From: Methylocystis sp.
GTDB taxonomy: Bacteria; Pseudomonadota; Alphaproteobacteria; Rhizobiales; Beijerinckiaceae
Reading direction: 5' to 3'
Assembly (NCBI RefSeq): GCF_021731785.1
Contig: NZ_JAKFWS010000034.1
Span: 1 to 64,000, forward strand
Length of the DNA: 64,000 nt
This document shows, piece by piece, positions 8,271 to 17,309 of the stretch. A model generated the notes under the pieces. The model did no database searches, was not told where the DNA came from, and was given only the letters and a program-made list of their open reading frames with translations. The translations under genes were made by a program, and so were the position numbers. Position 1 is the first letter of the stretch. Each line of letters begins with the position of its first letter.

Positions 8271-8299
8271 TTTATTTTATATGCATTGCACAAAATAAA
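8271..8299. promoter_or_regulatory. nested dyad upstream of the phasin gene
   Basis: TTTATTTT (8271-8278) and AAAATAAA (8292-8299) form an 8-bp inverted repeat enclosing TGCATTGCA (8282-8290). TGC/GCA-rich dyads are known targets of PhaR repressors that control phasin genes in other alphaproteobacteria. The rest of the 8216-8448 gap contains the divergent promoters of the phasin and the carboxypeptidase. Confidence 0.4.
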
Positions 8300-8448
8300 G
8301 TCAATTAAAAATGTTGCGACGCAATAATCTGGGGCGCCTTTGTATGAGGCTTAACCCGCGGGTAACCGCTAGCCGTTAGTCTGACTAACCGTCACTTTGG
8401 CGCGGCTGGGCGATTGCGCGAACAACGGTGAAGTGAAGGGGCGCGTTT

Positions 8449-10122
8449 ATGGTGAGATCGAGTTTGCCGGACAACCTGTCGCGGTCCCGCTCCCTTGCGG
8501 CAGGCGTCGCCACGATTCTCTTCCTTGGGGCGATGTCGGCGGTCCCGGCCGAGGCGCGCCGAAGCTGGCGTCACCACCATATCGACTTTAACGAGCGCGT
8601 CTCTGCCGCACGAACGCGCGCCAACGCCGCCGGCGACCCTGTCATCGGCGAGCATCGCGGCTTTTCAGCCATCGTCGTCGACGCCAACAGCGGTCGCACG
8701 CTTTATTCGCGCTCAGAGCACGAACTGCGCCATCCTGCGTCGGTCACAAAGGTGATGACGCTCTATCTCCTATTCGAGCAACTGGAGAAGGGCCGGTTAC
8801 GCCTGGATTCGCCTCTCATGATTTCCCAACACGCGGCGGCGCAGGCGCCCACCAAGTTGGGCTTGCGCCCCGGCCAGACGATCAGCGTGGAAAACGCGAT
8901 CAAGGCGGTCGTCACCAAATCCGCCAATGACATCGCCTGCGCGATCGCAGAGAACGTGTCAGGCGATGAGCATAGCTTCGCGCAAATGATGACGCACAAG
9001 GCTCACGCCCTCGGCATGCGCAACACCAATTATGAGAACGCGTCAGGTCTTCCCGATCCGAACCAGGTGACGACGGCGTATGATCTTGCAGTGCTCGGAC
9101 GCGCGATCCAGGACCGCTTTCCCCGCTACTACCGATATTTCTCGACGCCGAGCTTCGCCTACAACGGCGCGGTGCATCGAAACCACAATCATCTGCTCGG
9201 CCAGGTCGAAGGCATGGACGGCATCAAGACCGGCTACACGCGCGCGTCCGGCTTCAATCTTCTGACTTCCGTGCGCCGACATGGACATCACATCGTCGCG
9301 GTGGTGATGGGCGGCAAGACCGCCTACACGCGGGACAGAATCATGGCGGGGCTGATCGAGGAAAATATCGGCGGCGGCGCCGCCATTAGAACAGCGGCGG
9401 CGCTAGCAGAAGACCAGCGGGCCGGCGAAGCGCAGGAGCGGCTGGTTGATGACCGGACGCCGCGCGCCAAGATCGCCTTGGAGCGCGTCCAACAGAACGC
9501 GGCTTCCCAGCAATTGGCCTACGCCGAACCTCAGGAAAACCTCGTCGAGGAGCCGGAGCCGTTCGGCCGACGGGTCGCCGCGCCGGTCCCGAGGGAGGAC
9601 ATTCCCTCGCAGGAAAACGCCGCGCGACCTGCCGTTCGTCCCGCCTTCGTTTCCGGCGGGCAAAAGCGCACGGCCGGCGCCTACGACCCAGAGCGCAAGG
9701 GAGCGTCTCCGGACTCCAAGCCGCGTGTCGGCGTCCCGCCGGTCGCTGCACGCGATGGTTCGACGACGAGCGGCGCGCACAATATTGACGTTACGCCCGT
9801 CTCCACGACGCCTTCCGCCATCCGCGGCGCGGCCGCCAAAATGCTCGTCGCCAAGGCCGACGCCAATCGTCCGGCGCGGCCAGGCTGGATGATCCAGGTC
9901 GGGGCGACCGAGGACCAGGAAAAGGCCAACCAATTGCTTGCGCGCGCGCGCAGCCAGCTTCAGGGCTTCCCCGCCACTGCAATGGCCTTCACCGAGAAGG
10001 TGCAGAAGGGAACCGGGACGCTCTATCGCGCGCGTTTTGCCGGTCTTGAGGAAGAGACGGCGCAATCCGCTTGCAAAGCGCTCAAGCGCTCCGGCTTCGC
10101 TTGCTTTACGACCAGGAACTGA
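8449..10122 (+). CDS. D-alanyl-D-alanine carboxypeptidase with C-terminal SPOR domain
   Basis: The 557-residue protein trims the terminal D-alanine from peptidoglycan stem peptides in the periplasm. It has an N-terminal signal segment (about residues 14-35), then a serine peptidase S11 domain with SVTK (Ser98, Lys101), SAN (158-160) and KTG (260-262). A long low-complexity Ala/Pro/Arg linker follows, then a SPOR domain from about 478 to the end (MIQVGATEDQEKANQLL). SPOR domains bind denuded glycan strands at the division septum, so the enzyme probably acts at division sites. A putative AAGGGG ribosome binding site precedes the start. The same architecture is common in Hyphomicrobiales. Confidence 0.93.
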   Translation: MVRSSLPDNLSRSRSLAAGVATILFLGAMSAVPAEARRSWRHHHIDFNERVSAARTRANAAGDPVIGEHRGFSAIVVDANSGRTLYSRSEHELRHPASVTKVMTLYLLFEQLEKGRLRLDSPLMISQHAAAQAPTKLGLRPGQTISVENAIKAVVTKSANDIACAIAENVSGDEHSFAQMMTHKAHALGMRNTNYENASGLPDPNQVTTAYDLAVLGRAIQDRFPRYYRYFSTPSFAYNGAVHRNHNHLLGQVEGMDGIKTGYTRASGFNLLTSVRRHGHHIVAVVMGGKTAYTRDRIMAGLIEENIGGGAAIRTAAALAEDQRAGEAQERLVDDRTPRAKIALERVQQNAASQQLAYAEPQENLVEEPEPFGRRVAAPVPREDIPSQENAARPAVRPAFVSGGQKRTAGAYDPERKGASPDSKPRVGVPPVAARDGSTTSGAHNIDVTPVSTTPSAIRGAAAKMLVAKADANRPARPGWMIQVGATEDQEKANQLLARARSQLQGFPATAMAFTEKVQKGTGTLYRARFAGLEEETAQSACKALKRSGFACFTTRN

Positions 10123-10172
10123 TTTGCGACATGTCCACGACCTGGGATCACAATTACGGCGAACGGCGGGCG

Positions 10173-10895
10173 TCAGTGCTGGTGACGCCGCATCAAGACA
10201 TCCTTGGCTTCGTTTACCCGGGCCGCAAGATCCGTCGTCCCGCCAAGATCTGGATGAAGTTTCTTCATCAGATCGCGATGGGCGCGAGCAATGTCCGCGG
10301 CGGCGGCGCCGCGCTTGAGGCCAAGAATCTCGTAAGCCTCGTCTTCCGAAATCGCGCCCGCGCGACGCGCGCCGCCCTCGCCCGCGCGGAAGCCCCCCGA
10401 GTCCACGTGCGCATCGCTTGTCGAACGCCAGCCGGAAAATCGGCGGTCAAGATAAGCTTCTAGGAGCCTGGCGCCATCCGGGTCGTCGCGGCGGCAAACG
10501 CCGTAAAGTTCGAGGAGCGCCGGTCGCGCCAGGGAATCGAGATGCGCGCCCTCGTGTTGTCCGGCAAGGACGACGCCGCGAATCGCGCCCGTTGAATGGT
10601 CGAGCTCCATTTCGATCATCGCAGATCGCACCCGCGATACGCCGCCCGCGCCGCCGCCGGCGTTCCGAAAGCCGCGCAGCCCTCCGCTCAGCCCCGAGAG
10701 CCACACGCCAAAGCCAAGGAGAGCCATGCCGAGGTCTAGGCGACCGCGCGCGAGAAGCAGGCCGCCCAGCGCTAGCGCAAGAATGCCTCCGCCGCGCTTC
10801 AGAATGACAGCCAACAGAGCCGGCGACGTCTTCGTATAGGCATTGAGCGCCATAATCGTCAGGACCAGGGCGACAAGTCCGATCAGAATGGGCAT
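10173..10895 (-). CDS. DnaJ-domain membrane protein
   Basis: The 240-residue protein has two N-terminal membrane helices (PILIGLVALVLTIMALNAY and the glycine-rich ILALALGGLLLA), a soluble middle with MEMELDHSTGAIRGVVLAG, and a C-terminal J domain (YEILGLKRGAAAADIARAHRDLMKKLHPDLGG) with the HPD motif needed to stimulate DnaK. This layout is typical of TIM14-like DnaJ proteins of alphaproteobacteria. I chose ATG 10895 because GAGGA precedes it and it lies just 10 bases after the VWA stop; a longer frame would start inside that gene. It is co-transcribed with the VWA gene. Confidence 0.88.
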   Translation of the reverse strand: MPILIGLVALVLTIMALNAYTKTSPALLAVILKRGGGILALALGGLLLARGRLDLGMALLGFGVWLSGLSGGLRGFRNAGGGAGGVSRVRSAMIEMELDHSTGAIRGVVLAGQHEGAHLDSLARPALLELYGVCRRDDPDGARLLEAYLDRRFSGWRSTSDAHVDSGGFRAGEGGARRAGAISEDEAYEILGLKRGAAAADIARAHRDLMKKLHPDLGGTTDLAARVNEAKDVLMRRHQH

Positions 10896-10905
10896 GCGCT
10901 TATCC

Positions 10906-11613
10906 TCAACCGATCTGCGACAGGAGCAGACGGGCGGCGCGCTCGCCTTCGCCGGCGCGCCGCTCCAACTCCAATCTGCCGCCGACGGCGTAGGCGGCCA
11001 CGGCGGCGAGCAATTCCGCCAATCGCCGCGGCGCGGCGACATCGAACGCCGCATAGGCGCCGCCGGTCAAACGCGCGATCTCGCGATAGGCGTGTTGTAC
11101 GTTGGCGTCCTGGCCCTCCTGGAACATGAACGCCTTGACTCCAAGCAATCCCAATTCTCCCGCCGTCGGCGCCAAGGCGTCGATCCGCTCCTCTATGGCG
11201 TCGCCAATATAGACGAGCGCCCCAACGCGAGCGCCGCGCGACTCGTCGAGCGCGTGGCGCAAGACCTTGGCGATCTGCGTGCGTCCGCCTCGGCAGGCGA
11301 TCCGCGACATCAACGCGCCGAGACCCTCCCCTCCGGAAACAAAGCGCGAGGCGCGGCATTCGCCCAAGCCGCGGAAGTAGACCAGTTGAACGTCAAGCCC
11401 GCCCTGAGCGGCGGTCGTGCGGAACATCTCGCCTTGAATCGACTGCGCCATGTCCCAGGTCGGCTGCCTGCTCATCGTCGCATCCAATGCGAATATCAGC
11501 CGGCCGCGCGAGGGGTTGACAGCGACGCTCCTCGCTTTGTCGAGGAAGGCGTCGACGGGCCCCGATTGAGCGGAACCTTGAGCGGTTGGCGGCTTAGGTG
11601 AATGATCGCCCAC
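10906..11613 (-). CDS. VWA-domain protein
   Basis: The 235-residue protein is one von Willebrand factor A domain. RLIFALDATMSRQPTWDMAQ carries a variant metal-ion site (Asp-x-Thr-x-Ser), and later blocks GGRTQIAKVLRHAL and ALVYIGDAIEE fit the fold. No signal peptide is visible, so it is probably cytoplasmic. The start is GTG 11613 without an obvious ribosome binding site. It forms a two-gene operon with the downstream DnaJ-domain gene. Function is unknown; VWA proteins usually bind partner proteins or assist metal insertion. Confidence 0.85.
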   Translation of the reverse strand: MGDHSPKPPTAQGSAQSGPVDAFLDKARSVAVNPSRGRLIFALDATMSRQPTWDMAQSIQGEMFRTTAAQGGLDVQLVYFRGLGECRASRFVSGGEGLGALMSRIACRGGRTQIAKVLRHALDESRGARVGALVYIGDAIEERIDALAPTAGELGLLGVKAFMFQEGQDANVQHAYREIARLTGGAYAAFDVAAPRRLAELLAAVAAYAVGGRLELERRAGEGERAARLLLSQIG

Positions 11614-11732
11614 TGCGGTTCACGTCGTTTTCTTTTGACGCTCCATTTAAAATCGGTCCCGCGCTCTGATAAACAAGAGGCTTAGCGCGCGAGCTGAACA
11701 TAAGCTCTTTCGACGCGCCGGGCGAGGATTCG

Positions 11733-12314
11733 ATGTCGGTCCACAGCAAAGAATCTCATGATCTGAGCGGCGCCCTGCTGACGGCTACGGCCGGATGGAC
11801 GCGCATTGCGGCCTTGCCTGCTGAGGACAGCGCCCGCGTCCAGTCATTGATGCAGGCGTTCGCCGAAGAGTTAATGCAGAGCGGCGTGCGGGTGGGCGGC
11901 GTGACGCAAACGCGGGTCGCCGGCCGATCAGGGATCATGCTGCGCGACGTCGCCACCGGCGACTCTTATTCGATCTCGCAGGATCTCGGCCCTGGTTCGG
12001 TCGCCTGCAATCTGGATACGAGCGAATTGGCGCTTGCCTGCGCCGCGATCGAGCGCGCCGCCCGCGGCGGCGCGCAACTCATCGTGATCAGCAAATTCTC
12101 CAAACAGGAGGCGGGGCGCGGCGGGCTCTGCGACGCCTTCCGGGCGGCGATGACGGCGCGCGTTCCGGTGATCGCAGCGGTGTCGCCCCACTACCGCGAG
12201 GAATGGCGCGCCTTCGCCGGGCCGCTGGCGGAAGACTTAGCGCCCGAGCGCCAGGCGCTCGCCGACTGGTGGGCGAAAAATCACGCGGCCGCCGCGGACC
12301 AGCCGTCTATCTGA
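11733..12314 (+). CDS. DUF2478 family protein
   Basis: The 193-residue protein matches the DUF2478 pattern: an AGVRVGGV-like strand (SGVRVGGVTQTRV), LRDVATGDSYSISQDLG, a central helix with AIERAARGGAQLIVISKFSKQEAGRGGLCDAF, then VPVIAAVSPHYREEWRAFAG. The fold resembles P-loop nucleotide-binding proteins that have lost the Walker A motif. Members are often encoded near molybdate transport or nitrogenase genes; no such genes lie here. It overlaps the 3' end of the converging binding-protein gene by 8 bases. Confidence 0.8.
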   Translation: MSVHSKESHDLSGALLTATAGWTRIAALPAEDSARVQSLMQAFAEELMQSGVRVGGVTQTRVAGRSGIMLRDVATGDSYSISQDLGPGSVACNLDTSELALACAAIERAARGGAQLIVISKFSKQEAGRGGLCDAFRAAMTARVPVIAAVSPHYREEWRAFAGPLAEDLAPERQALADWWAKNHAAAADQPSI

Positions 12315-13338
12315 CCGGCGGCGCATACATCAGCCCGCCTTTGCTCCACAATGCGTTCAGTCTCCGCTCCATCGCGAAAGGCGCGCCCTGTCCGAGGTTG
12401 CGCTCAAAAACGTCAGCGTAATTGCCGACATGTTTGATGATGCGATAGGCCCAATCCTGCGAGAGACCGAGATCGTCGCCATGGGCGCCGTCGACGCCGA
12501 GCAACCGCCGGATCTGCGGCTTTTCTGACGATAACGCAGCGTCGGCGTTCGCTTTGGATACGTCCAGCTCCTCAGCGTCGATCATCGCAAACAGCGTCCA
12601 GCGGACGATGTTGAGCCACTGGTCGTCGCCCTGCCGCACCAGCGGCCCGCGCGGAGACTTTGACAGGACGTCGGCCAGAACGGCGTGGTCCGCCGGCGCC
12701 GTCAAGCCGATCCGGACGCCATGCAGCGTGGAGACGTCGGCCGTCAGCGCGTCGCACTTCCCGTCGTCATATGCCTTGGCCGCATCCTCAAGGCTCGCGA
12801 ACAGCCTCGGCTCGTATTTCGCCTTGCGGGCCCGAAAATAGTCGGCGACGTCAAGCTCGTATGGCGTGCCCTGCTCGATGCAGACCGAAGCGCCGTCCAG
12901 TTCTTGAATGGAATCGAACCCGCGCTGTCGGCGGACGATAAACCCCTGTCCGTCATACAGAAACACGCCGGCGTAGATGAGCTTTTGTCCCGCATCGCGC
13001 GACTGGGTCCACGGCGATGCGCTGGCGCCCAGATCGACCGCGCCGGCCAGCAGCGCGCCAACCCGCGCTTTCGGCGAAAGTTCAACGAATCGCGCTTTGG
13101 CCGGATCATCGAGAACCGCGCTGGCAACGGCGCGGCAGAAATCTACGTCAAAGCCGCGCCACTCGCCCGCCCCGTCGCGCTGGGCGAACCCCGGGGCAGC
13201 CGTTACGCCACAGATGATGTAACCGCGCTTTACGACTTGGGCGAGCGTCGGACCGACATCAGTTTGCGCCCCTGCGCCGGGCGCGATAATCGCGCCGACG
13301 AAAGCCGCTGCGAAAACGAAAATGAGGCGGCGCATCAT
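12307..13338 (-). CDS. amino-acid ABC transporter substrate-binding protein, AapJ/BztA-like
   Basis: This 343-residue periplasmic binding protein has a signal peptide (MMRRLIFVFAAAFVGAIIAPGAGAQ) and the type 3 solute-binding motifs GYIICGVTAAPGFAQRDGAGEWRGFDVDFCRAVA, which resemble AapJ and BztA general L-amino-acid-binding proteins. Later segments LTADVSTLHGVRIGL and VGNYADVFERNLG fit that group. I chose ATG 13338 because a signal peptide begins there; the longer frame to 13437 overlaps metC on the other strand. No permease or ATPase genes are adjacent, so it is an orphan. It is divergent from metC. Confidence 0.88.
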   Translation of the reverse strand: MMRRLIFVFAAAFVGAIIAPGAGAQTDVGPTLAQVVKRGYIICGVTAAPGFAQRDGAGEWRGFDVDFCRAVASAVLDDPAKARFVELSPKARVGALLAGAVDLGASASPWTQSRDAGQKLIYAGVFLYDGQGFIVRRQRGFDSIQELDGASVCIEQGTPYELDVADYFRARKAKYEPRLFASLEDAAKAYDDGKCDALTADVSTLHGVRIGLTAPADHAVLADVLSKSPRGPLVRQGDDQWLNIVRWTLFAMIDAEELDVSKANADAALSSEKPQIRRLLGVDGAHGDDLGLSQDWAYRIIKHVGNYADVFERNLGQGAPFAMERRLNALWSKGGLMYAPPVR

Positions 13339-13412
13339 GGCGGGCTCGGCATCGGTCAGCGGATATATTACGGTCGCGCGGCGACGGCGTAATGTAGGTC
13401 CCCAGAGGCGGC

Positions 13413-14597
13413 ATGTCCGAAGAAGAGAGAGCGACAAAGAATAAATTAAGGCCCGCCACGCTTGTGACGCAAGCCGGTCGCGCGCCCTTCGAACATTTCG
13501 GCTTCGTCAATCCGCCTGTTTATCGCGGCTCGACCGTGCTGTTTCCGACGATCGCCGCGCTTGAGGGGCTACGCCAGCCATATACATACGGCACCAAGGG
13601 CACGCCGACGACGCGCGCGCTTGAGCAGGCCTGGAGCGAAATCGCTGGCGGCGCCGACACCGTGCTGACGCCCTCGGGCCTCGCGGCGATCGGGTTGGCG
13701 CTTCTGACCGCGACGCACGCCGGCGCGCATGCGCTCATCGCCGACTCCGCCTATCAGCCGACGCGAAACTTCTGCGAGGGCCTGCTCACTCGTTTCGGGG
13801 TGACGGTCGAATATTACGACCCGCTGATCGGCGGCGCCATCGCCGCGATGATCAGGCCGGAGACCACCGCGGTCCTCGTCGAGTCGCCAGGCTCGCAGAG
13901 CATGGAGGTTCAGGACATTCCTGCAATCGCCGCCGCCGCCCACGCCCATGGCGCCTGCGTGATCGCCGACAACACCTGGGCGACCCCCCTCCTCTTCCCA
14001 CCACACGAACGCGGCTGCGACCTCGCGGTCGAAGCCGGCACCAAATATCTCGCTGGTCACGCCGATCTTCTCATCGGCCTCGTTTCCGCCAACGCCAAAT
14101 GGGCCAAGCGCCTGCGGGCGACGTTCAACGCCTTCGGCATGGGCTCCAGTCCCGACGACGCATCGCTCGCCTTGCGCGGGCTCCGCACGATGGCGCTGCG
14201 CCTGCGCGAACAGGAGCGCGCAGCGCTCGACATCGCGCAATGGCTGGCGGTCCGGCCGGAAGTTTCGCGCGTCCTGCACCCCGCCCTTCCGACGCATCCT
14301 GGCCATGAGCTTTGGAAAAGAGACTTCAGCGGCGCTTCCGGCGTATTTTCGGTCATCCTCAAAGATGCGCCGCAAAAAGCGGTCGCCGCTTTCGTCGACG
14401 GGCTGGAACTCTTCGGCATCGGCTTTTCCTGGGGCGGCTATGAGAGCCTTGTGCTGCCGTTCAACTGCGCCGCCTACAGGACCGCCACGCGCTGGACGTC
14501 GGAGGGACCTGCGCTGCGCTTCTCGATCGGACTAGAGGATGTCGCTGATCTAAAAGCGGATCTGGCGGCGGGGCTTGCCCGGCTCAACGTCTCCTAA
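13413..14597 (+). CDS. metC: cystathionine beta-lyase
   Basis: The 394-residue PLP enzyme cleaves cystathionine to homocysteine, ammonia and pyruvate in methionine synthesis. Cys/Met-metabolism family marks are YTYGTKGTPTTRALE near 58-72, the cofactor-stacking segment, ADNTWATPLLFPP at 185-197, and the PLP lysine Lys211 in EAGTKYLAGH. ESLVLPFNCAAYRTATRW near the end is typical of the MetC rather than MetB subgroup. Length is normal. The 75-base gap upstream is shared with the divergent binding-protein gene. Confidence 0.9.
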   Translation: MSEEERATKNKLRPATLVTQAGRAPFEHFGFVNPPVYRGSTVLFPTIAALEGLRQPYTYGTKGTPTTRALEQAWSEIAGGADTVLTPSGLAAIGLALLTATHAGAHALIADSAYQPTRNFCEGLLTRFGVTVEYYDPLIGGAIAAMIRPETTAVLVESPGSQSMEVQDIPAIAAAAHAHGACVIADNTWATPLLFPPHERGCDLAVEAGTKYLAGHADLLIGLVSANAKWAKRLRATFNAFGMGSSPDDASLALRGLRTMALRLREQERAALDIAQWLAVRPEVSRVLHPALPTHPGHELWKRDFSGASGVFSVILKDAPQKAVAAFVDGLELFGIGFSWGGYESLVLPFNCAAYRTATRWTSEGPALRFSIGLEDVADLKADLAAGLARLNVS

Positions 14598-14671
14598 AGG
14601 CGTCCCGCTTAGAATATGTTCCAAACTTCCTATTTCCTGTGCGACGAAGGTCTTTCGAAGGGAGAACTGAT

Positions 14672-15025
14672 ATGATGGCCGTTTCCCGGTTAGCCGCTTA
14701 TGCGGGCGTCTGCGGCTGGTTGATTGCGGGCGTTGCGCCGGCGCTTGCGGCCAGCGGACAGGACTTCCCAAACCTCACATGCGCCTGCAAGGGCTGCGGT
14801 CAGAACAAGTCCGACGTCATCGGCAAATGCCCCGACGTTTGTAAGGATAAGACGATCTACAACAAAGGCGACAAGGTCGTCCCCGCCATCGCCGCCAGGC
14901 CTCGCCCGGCAAGAAGGGACAAGACCGCCAAAGCCGCCGAGCCGACGGAATTTTGCAAGGCGGCGCGCATGAAGTTGCCGAAGGGCTGGATGCGCGCCGA
15001 TCCGCCGTCGCCCCAAATGCGGTAG
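14672..15025 (+). CDS. hypothetical secreted cysteine-rich protein
   Basis: The product of about 117 residues has a signal peptide (MMAVSRLAAYAGVCGWLIAG, cleavage after ALA near residue 27) and six cysteines in the mature part (TCACKGC, GKCPDVC, EFCKAA), which suggests disulfides or metal binding in the periplasm. A GAAGGGAGA ribosome binding site precedes ATG 14672; ATG 14675 is equally possible. I do not recognise the family. It follows metC by about 75 bases and may or may not share its transcript. Confidence 0.75.
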   Translation: MMAVSRLAAYAGVCGWLIAGVAPALAASGQDFPNLTCACKGCGQNKSDVIGKCPDVCKDKTIYNKGDKVVPAIAARPRPARRDKTAKAAEPTEFCKAARMKLPKGWMRADPPSPQMR

Positions 15026-15084
15026 AGCGGTTTCGTATTCTCAGGAGCGCGCCCCGCGCCTTCGTAAGCGCTCGGACGGTCGCG

Positions 15085-15555
15085 CTACGCCTTTTGCTGC
15101 GCTGGCGCGCTGCAGAACCCGAGAATCAGGTCGCGCAATTCAGGCTCTTCGACAAGGTCGGCGGCGACGGCGCAGTCGAACCAGCGCGTGGCGCGCTGCT
15201 TTTTCTCCGCCCATTTCTTGCGTTGCTTCTGCACGCGCAGAGAAAACACCTCGACGCGGCAGTCGACCGTCGCGCCGCTATTGAGGCGTTTTTCATAGCC
15301 GAAGTCGCCGAGCTTCGCTTTTTCCGTCCTGCCGATGAGTCCCGCTTCCTGCACCGCCTCGATCGCCGCGACGATGTGCGGTTTTCGGCCTTTCATCGGC
15401 CAGCCTTTCGGAATGACCCAGCGCTTGGTGTCGCGCGACGTGACCAGCATGACCTCGACGCGCCCATTTCTGATTCGCCAAGGCAAGGCTGCATATTGCG
15501 TGCGCGGGACAGGGCCGGCGCCCTCGCGTTTCTTCTTGGGTTTCGGCGTCTTCAT
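15085..15555 (-). CDS. NUDIX hydrolase family protein with altered Nudix box
   Basis: The 156-residue protein has the NUDIX fold: QYAALPWRIRNGRVEVMLVTSRDTKRWVIPKGWPMKG, then the Nudix helix. In this subfamily the helix normally reads AAREAFEEAG; here it reads AAIEAVQEAG. The arginine and one metal-binding glutamate are thus replaced by Ile and Gln, so hydrolytic activity on nucleoside diphosphate derivatives may be weak or lost. The start overlaps the pit stop by 3 bases (ATGA), which shows operon membership with phosphate transport. A role linked to polyphosphate or diphosphoinositol-type substrates is possible but not shown. Confidence 0.85.
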   Translation of the reverse strand: MKTPKPKKKREGAGPVPRTQYAALPWRIRNGRVEVMLVTSRDTKRWVIPKGWPMKGRKPHIVAAIEAVQEAGLIGRTEKAKLGDFGYEKRLNSGATVDCRVEVFSLRVQKQRKKWAEKKQRATRWFDCAVAADLVEEPELRDLILGFCSAPAQQKA

Positions 15556-16550
15556 GCCACAAACCTCGCGAGCATGTAGAACGCCGCAGCAACAAAAGCG
15601 GCCATGGGCATCGTGATGACCCAAGCGACGACGATGTCCTTGGCGACATTCCAGCGCACCGCCGCAACCCGCCGCGACGCGCCAACGCCAACGATCGCGC
15701 CGGTGATCGTATGCGTCGTCGACACCGGGATTCCCAAGCCCGTCGCCAGGAACAGGGTGATGGCGCCTCCGGTCTCGGCGCAGAACCCCTGCATCGGGGT
15801 CAACCGCGTGATCCGCGACCCCATCGTGTGCACGATTCGCCACCCGCCAAACAAGGTTCCAAGGCCCATGGCCGCCTGACAGGCGATGACGACCCAAAAG
15901 GGCACGTGGAACTCGCCGTCGAGCGCTCCGTGCGCATACAGCAGCACGGCGATCACGCCCATGGTTTTCTGCGCGTCATTGCCGCCGTGGCCCAGCGAGT
16001 AAAGGGAGGCGGAGGCGAATTGCAGCATGCGAAACAGCGCGTCGACGCCGCCGGGCGTCCGCCGTACGAAAAGCCAGGAAACCAGCAGGATCAGCGCGAG
16101 CGCCAGCACGAATCCCAGCGCCGGCGACAAAACGATCGCGACTGTGGTCTTGAGCAATCCGTTCCAGACGATCGCCGAGGCGCCGACCTTGGCGACGCCC
16201 GCGCCAACCAGCCCGCCGATGAGCGCGTGCGAGCTCGACGACGGAATGCCCAATCCCCAGGTGATCAGATTCCAGACGATCGCGCCCATCAGCGCGCCGA
16301 AAATGACGAAGTCGTCGACAATTTCCGGCGAGACGATGCCCGCGCCGACCGTTTGCGCCACATGAAGCCCAAAAAACAGGAAGGCGATGAAGTTGAAGAA
16401 GGCGGCCCAGAACACGGCAAATTGCGGACGCAGAACGCGCGTCGAGACAATCGTCGCGATGGAATTGGCGGCGTCGTGCAGACCGTTCAAGAAATCAAAA
16501 ATCAGTGCGACTACGATGAGCCCCAGGAGAAAAGGCGAGAGGTTCTGCAA
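15552..16550 (-). CDS. pit: low-affinity inorganic phosphate transporter
   Basis: The 332-residue PiT-family membrane protein carries the two duplicated signatures: FDFLNGLHDAANSIATIVSTRVL near the N-terminus and GIPVSTTHTITGAIVGVGASRR near the C-terminus, with GIPSSSSHALIGGLVGAG in the first half. About ten membrane helices can be counted. It imports metal-phosphate complexes with proton symport. DUF47 lies 9 bases upstream and the NUDIX gene overlaps its end, forming a DUF47-pit-nudix operon. The length is at the short end, as usual in alphaproteobacteria. Confidence 0.95.
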   Translation of the reverse strand: MQNLSPFLLGLIVVALIFDFLNGLHDAANSIATIVSTRVLRPQFAVFWAAFFNFIAFLFFGLHVAQTVGAGIVSPEIVDDFVIFGALMGAIVWNLITWGLGIPSSSSHALIGGLVGAGVAKVGASAIVWNGLLKTTVAIVLSPALGFVLALALILLVSWLFVRRTPGGVDALFRMLQFASASLYSLGHGGNDAQKTMGVIAVLLYAHGALDGEFHVPFWVVIACQAAMGLGTLFGGWRIVHTMGSRITRLTPMQGFCAETGGAITLFLATGLGIPVSTTHTITGAIVGVGASRRVAAVRWNVAKDIVVAWVITMPMAAFVAAAFYMLARFVA

Positions 16551-16559
16551 GCGGGCGCC

Positions 16560-17204
16560 CTAAGTATGCTCAATGACAATGCCGGCGACACGATCGGCGA
16601 CGTCCTCAAAGCCGTCGACGACTCTTTCGAGATGGCCATAGATCTCCCCGCCGACAATGAACGCCATCGTGTCTTTATGACGGTGCGCCTGAAACAGCTC
16701 CTTCAATCCCTGATCGTGGATGGCGTCGGCCTCGTCCTCGATGCGCGTAATCTCCTCGCTGAAGGCGTTGAGCCTGCCGGCGTTCTGACGCATCGACCGC
16801 AGCAAGGGTATGGCGCCACGCGTTAATTCCGCCGACTGGACGATGATGTCGCCCATGCGGCGCATACCGGGTTCGAACTCGCGGGTCTCGTAGAGCAGCG
16901 TGGCCTTGGCCGTCTGATGCATTTGGTCGATGGCGTCGTCCATCGCCGTGATCAGGTCGCGGATGTCGCTGCGATCGAAAGGCGTGATGAATGTGCGGCG
17001 AACCGCCAGATGCGCCTCGCGGGTGATGGCGTCGGCCTCATGCTCCTGACGACGGATTTCCTGAGAGCACACAAGCACGCGATCGCCGCCGTTCAGCAAT
17101 TCGCGCAAGGCGTGCGCTCCGGCGACAAGTGTCTCCGCATGCCGCTCGAAAAGATCGAAGAAGCGCTCCTCTCTCGGCAGGAGCGCATGGAACCAAGACA
17201 GCAT
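16560..17204 (-). CDS. DUF47 family Pit accessory protein (PhoU-like)
   Basis: The 214-residue all-helical protein matches the DUF47/TIGR00153 family, distant PhoU relatives that work with Pit transporters. Marks are MLSWFHALLPREERFFDLFERHAE, EIRRQEHEADAITREAH, TPFDRSDIRDLITAMDDAID and the repeat IEDEADAIHDQGLKELF; the paired ExxxD motifs would bind metal. It is the first gene of the pit operon and probably regulates transport at the inner face of the membrane. Confidence 0.93.
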   Translation of the reverse strand: MLSWFHALLPREERFFDLFERHAETLVAGAHALRELLNGGDRVLVCSQEIRRQEHEADAITREAHLAVRRTFITPFDRSDIRDLITAMDDAIDQMHQTAKATLLYETREFEPGMRRMGDIIVQSAELTRGAIPLLRSMRQNAGRLNAFSEEITRIEDEADAIHDQGLKELFQAHRHKDTMAFIVGGEIYGHLERVVDGFEDVADRVAGIVIEHT

Positions 17205-17309
17205 GGCGCTCTCGCCTCCGAATCTTCGTCACCAAACTGTCACACGCCGCTTCGGGGCACATAACCGGGCAAACCCTAGCTGTAAAGCGCCGAAACGCGG
17301 CGGACGCGA

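Noticed and set aside
15556-15897. N-terminal extension of the NUDIX frame
   Set aside because: It runs out of frame through pit; the NUDIX start at 15555 is fixed by the ATGA overlap.
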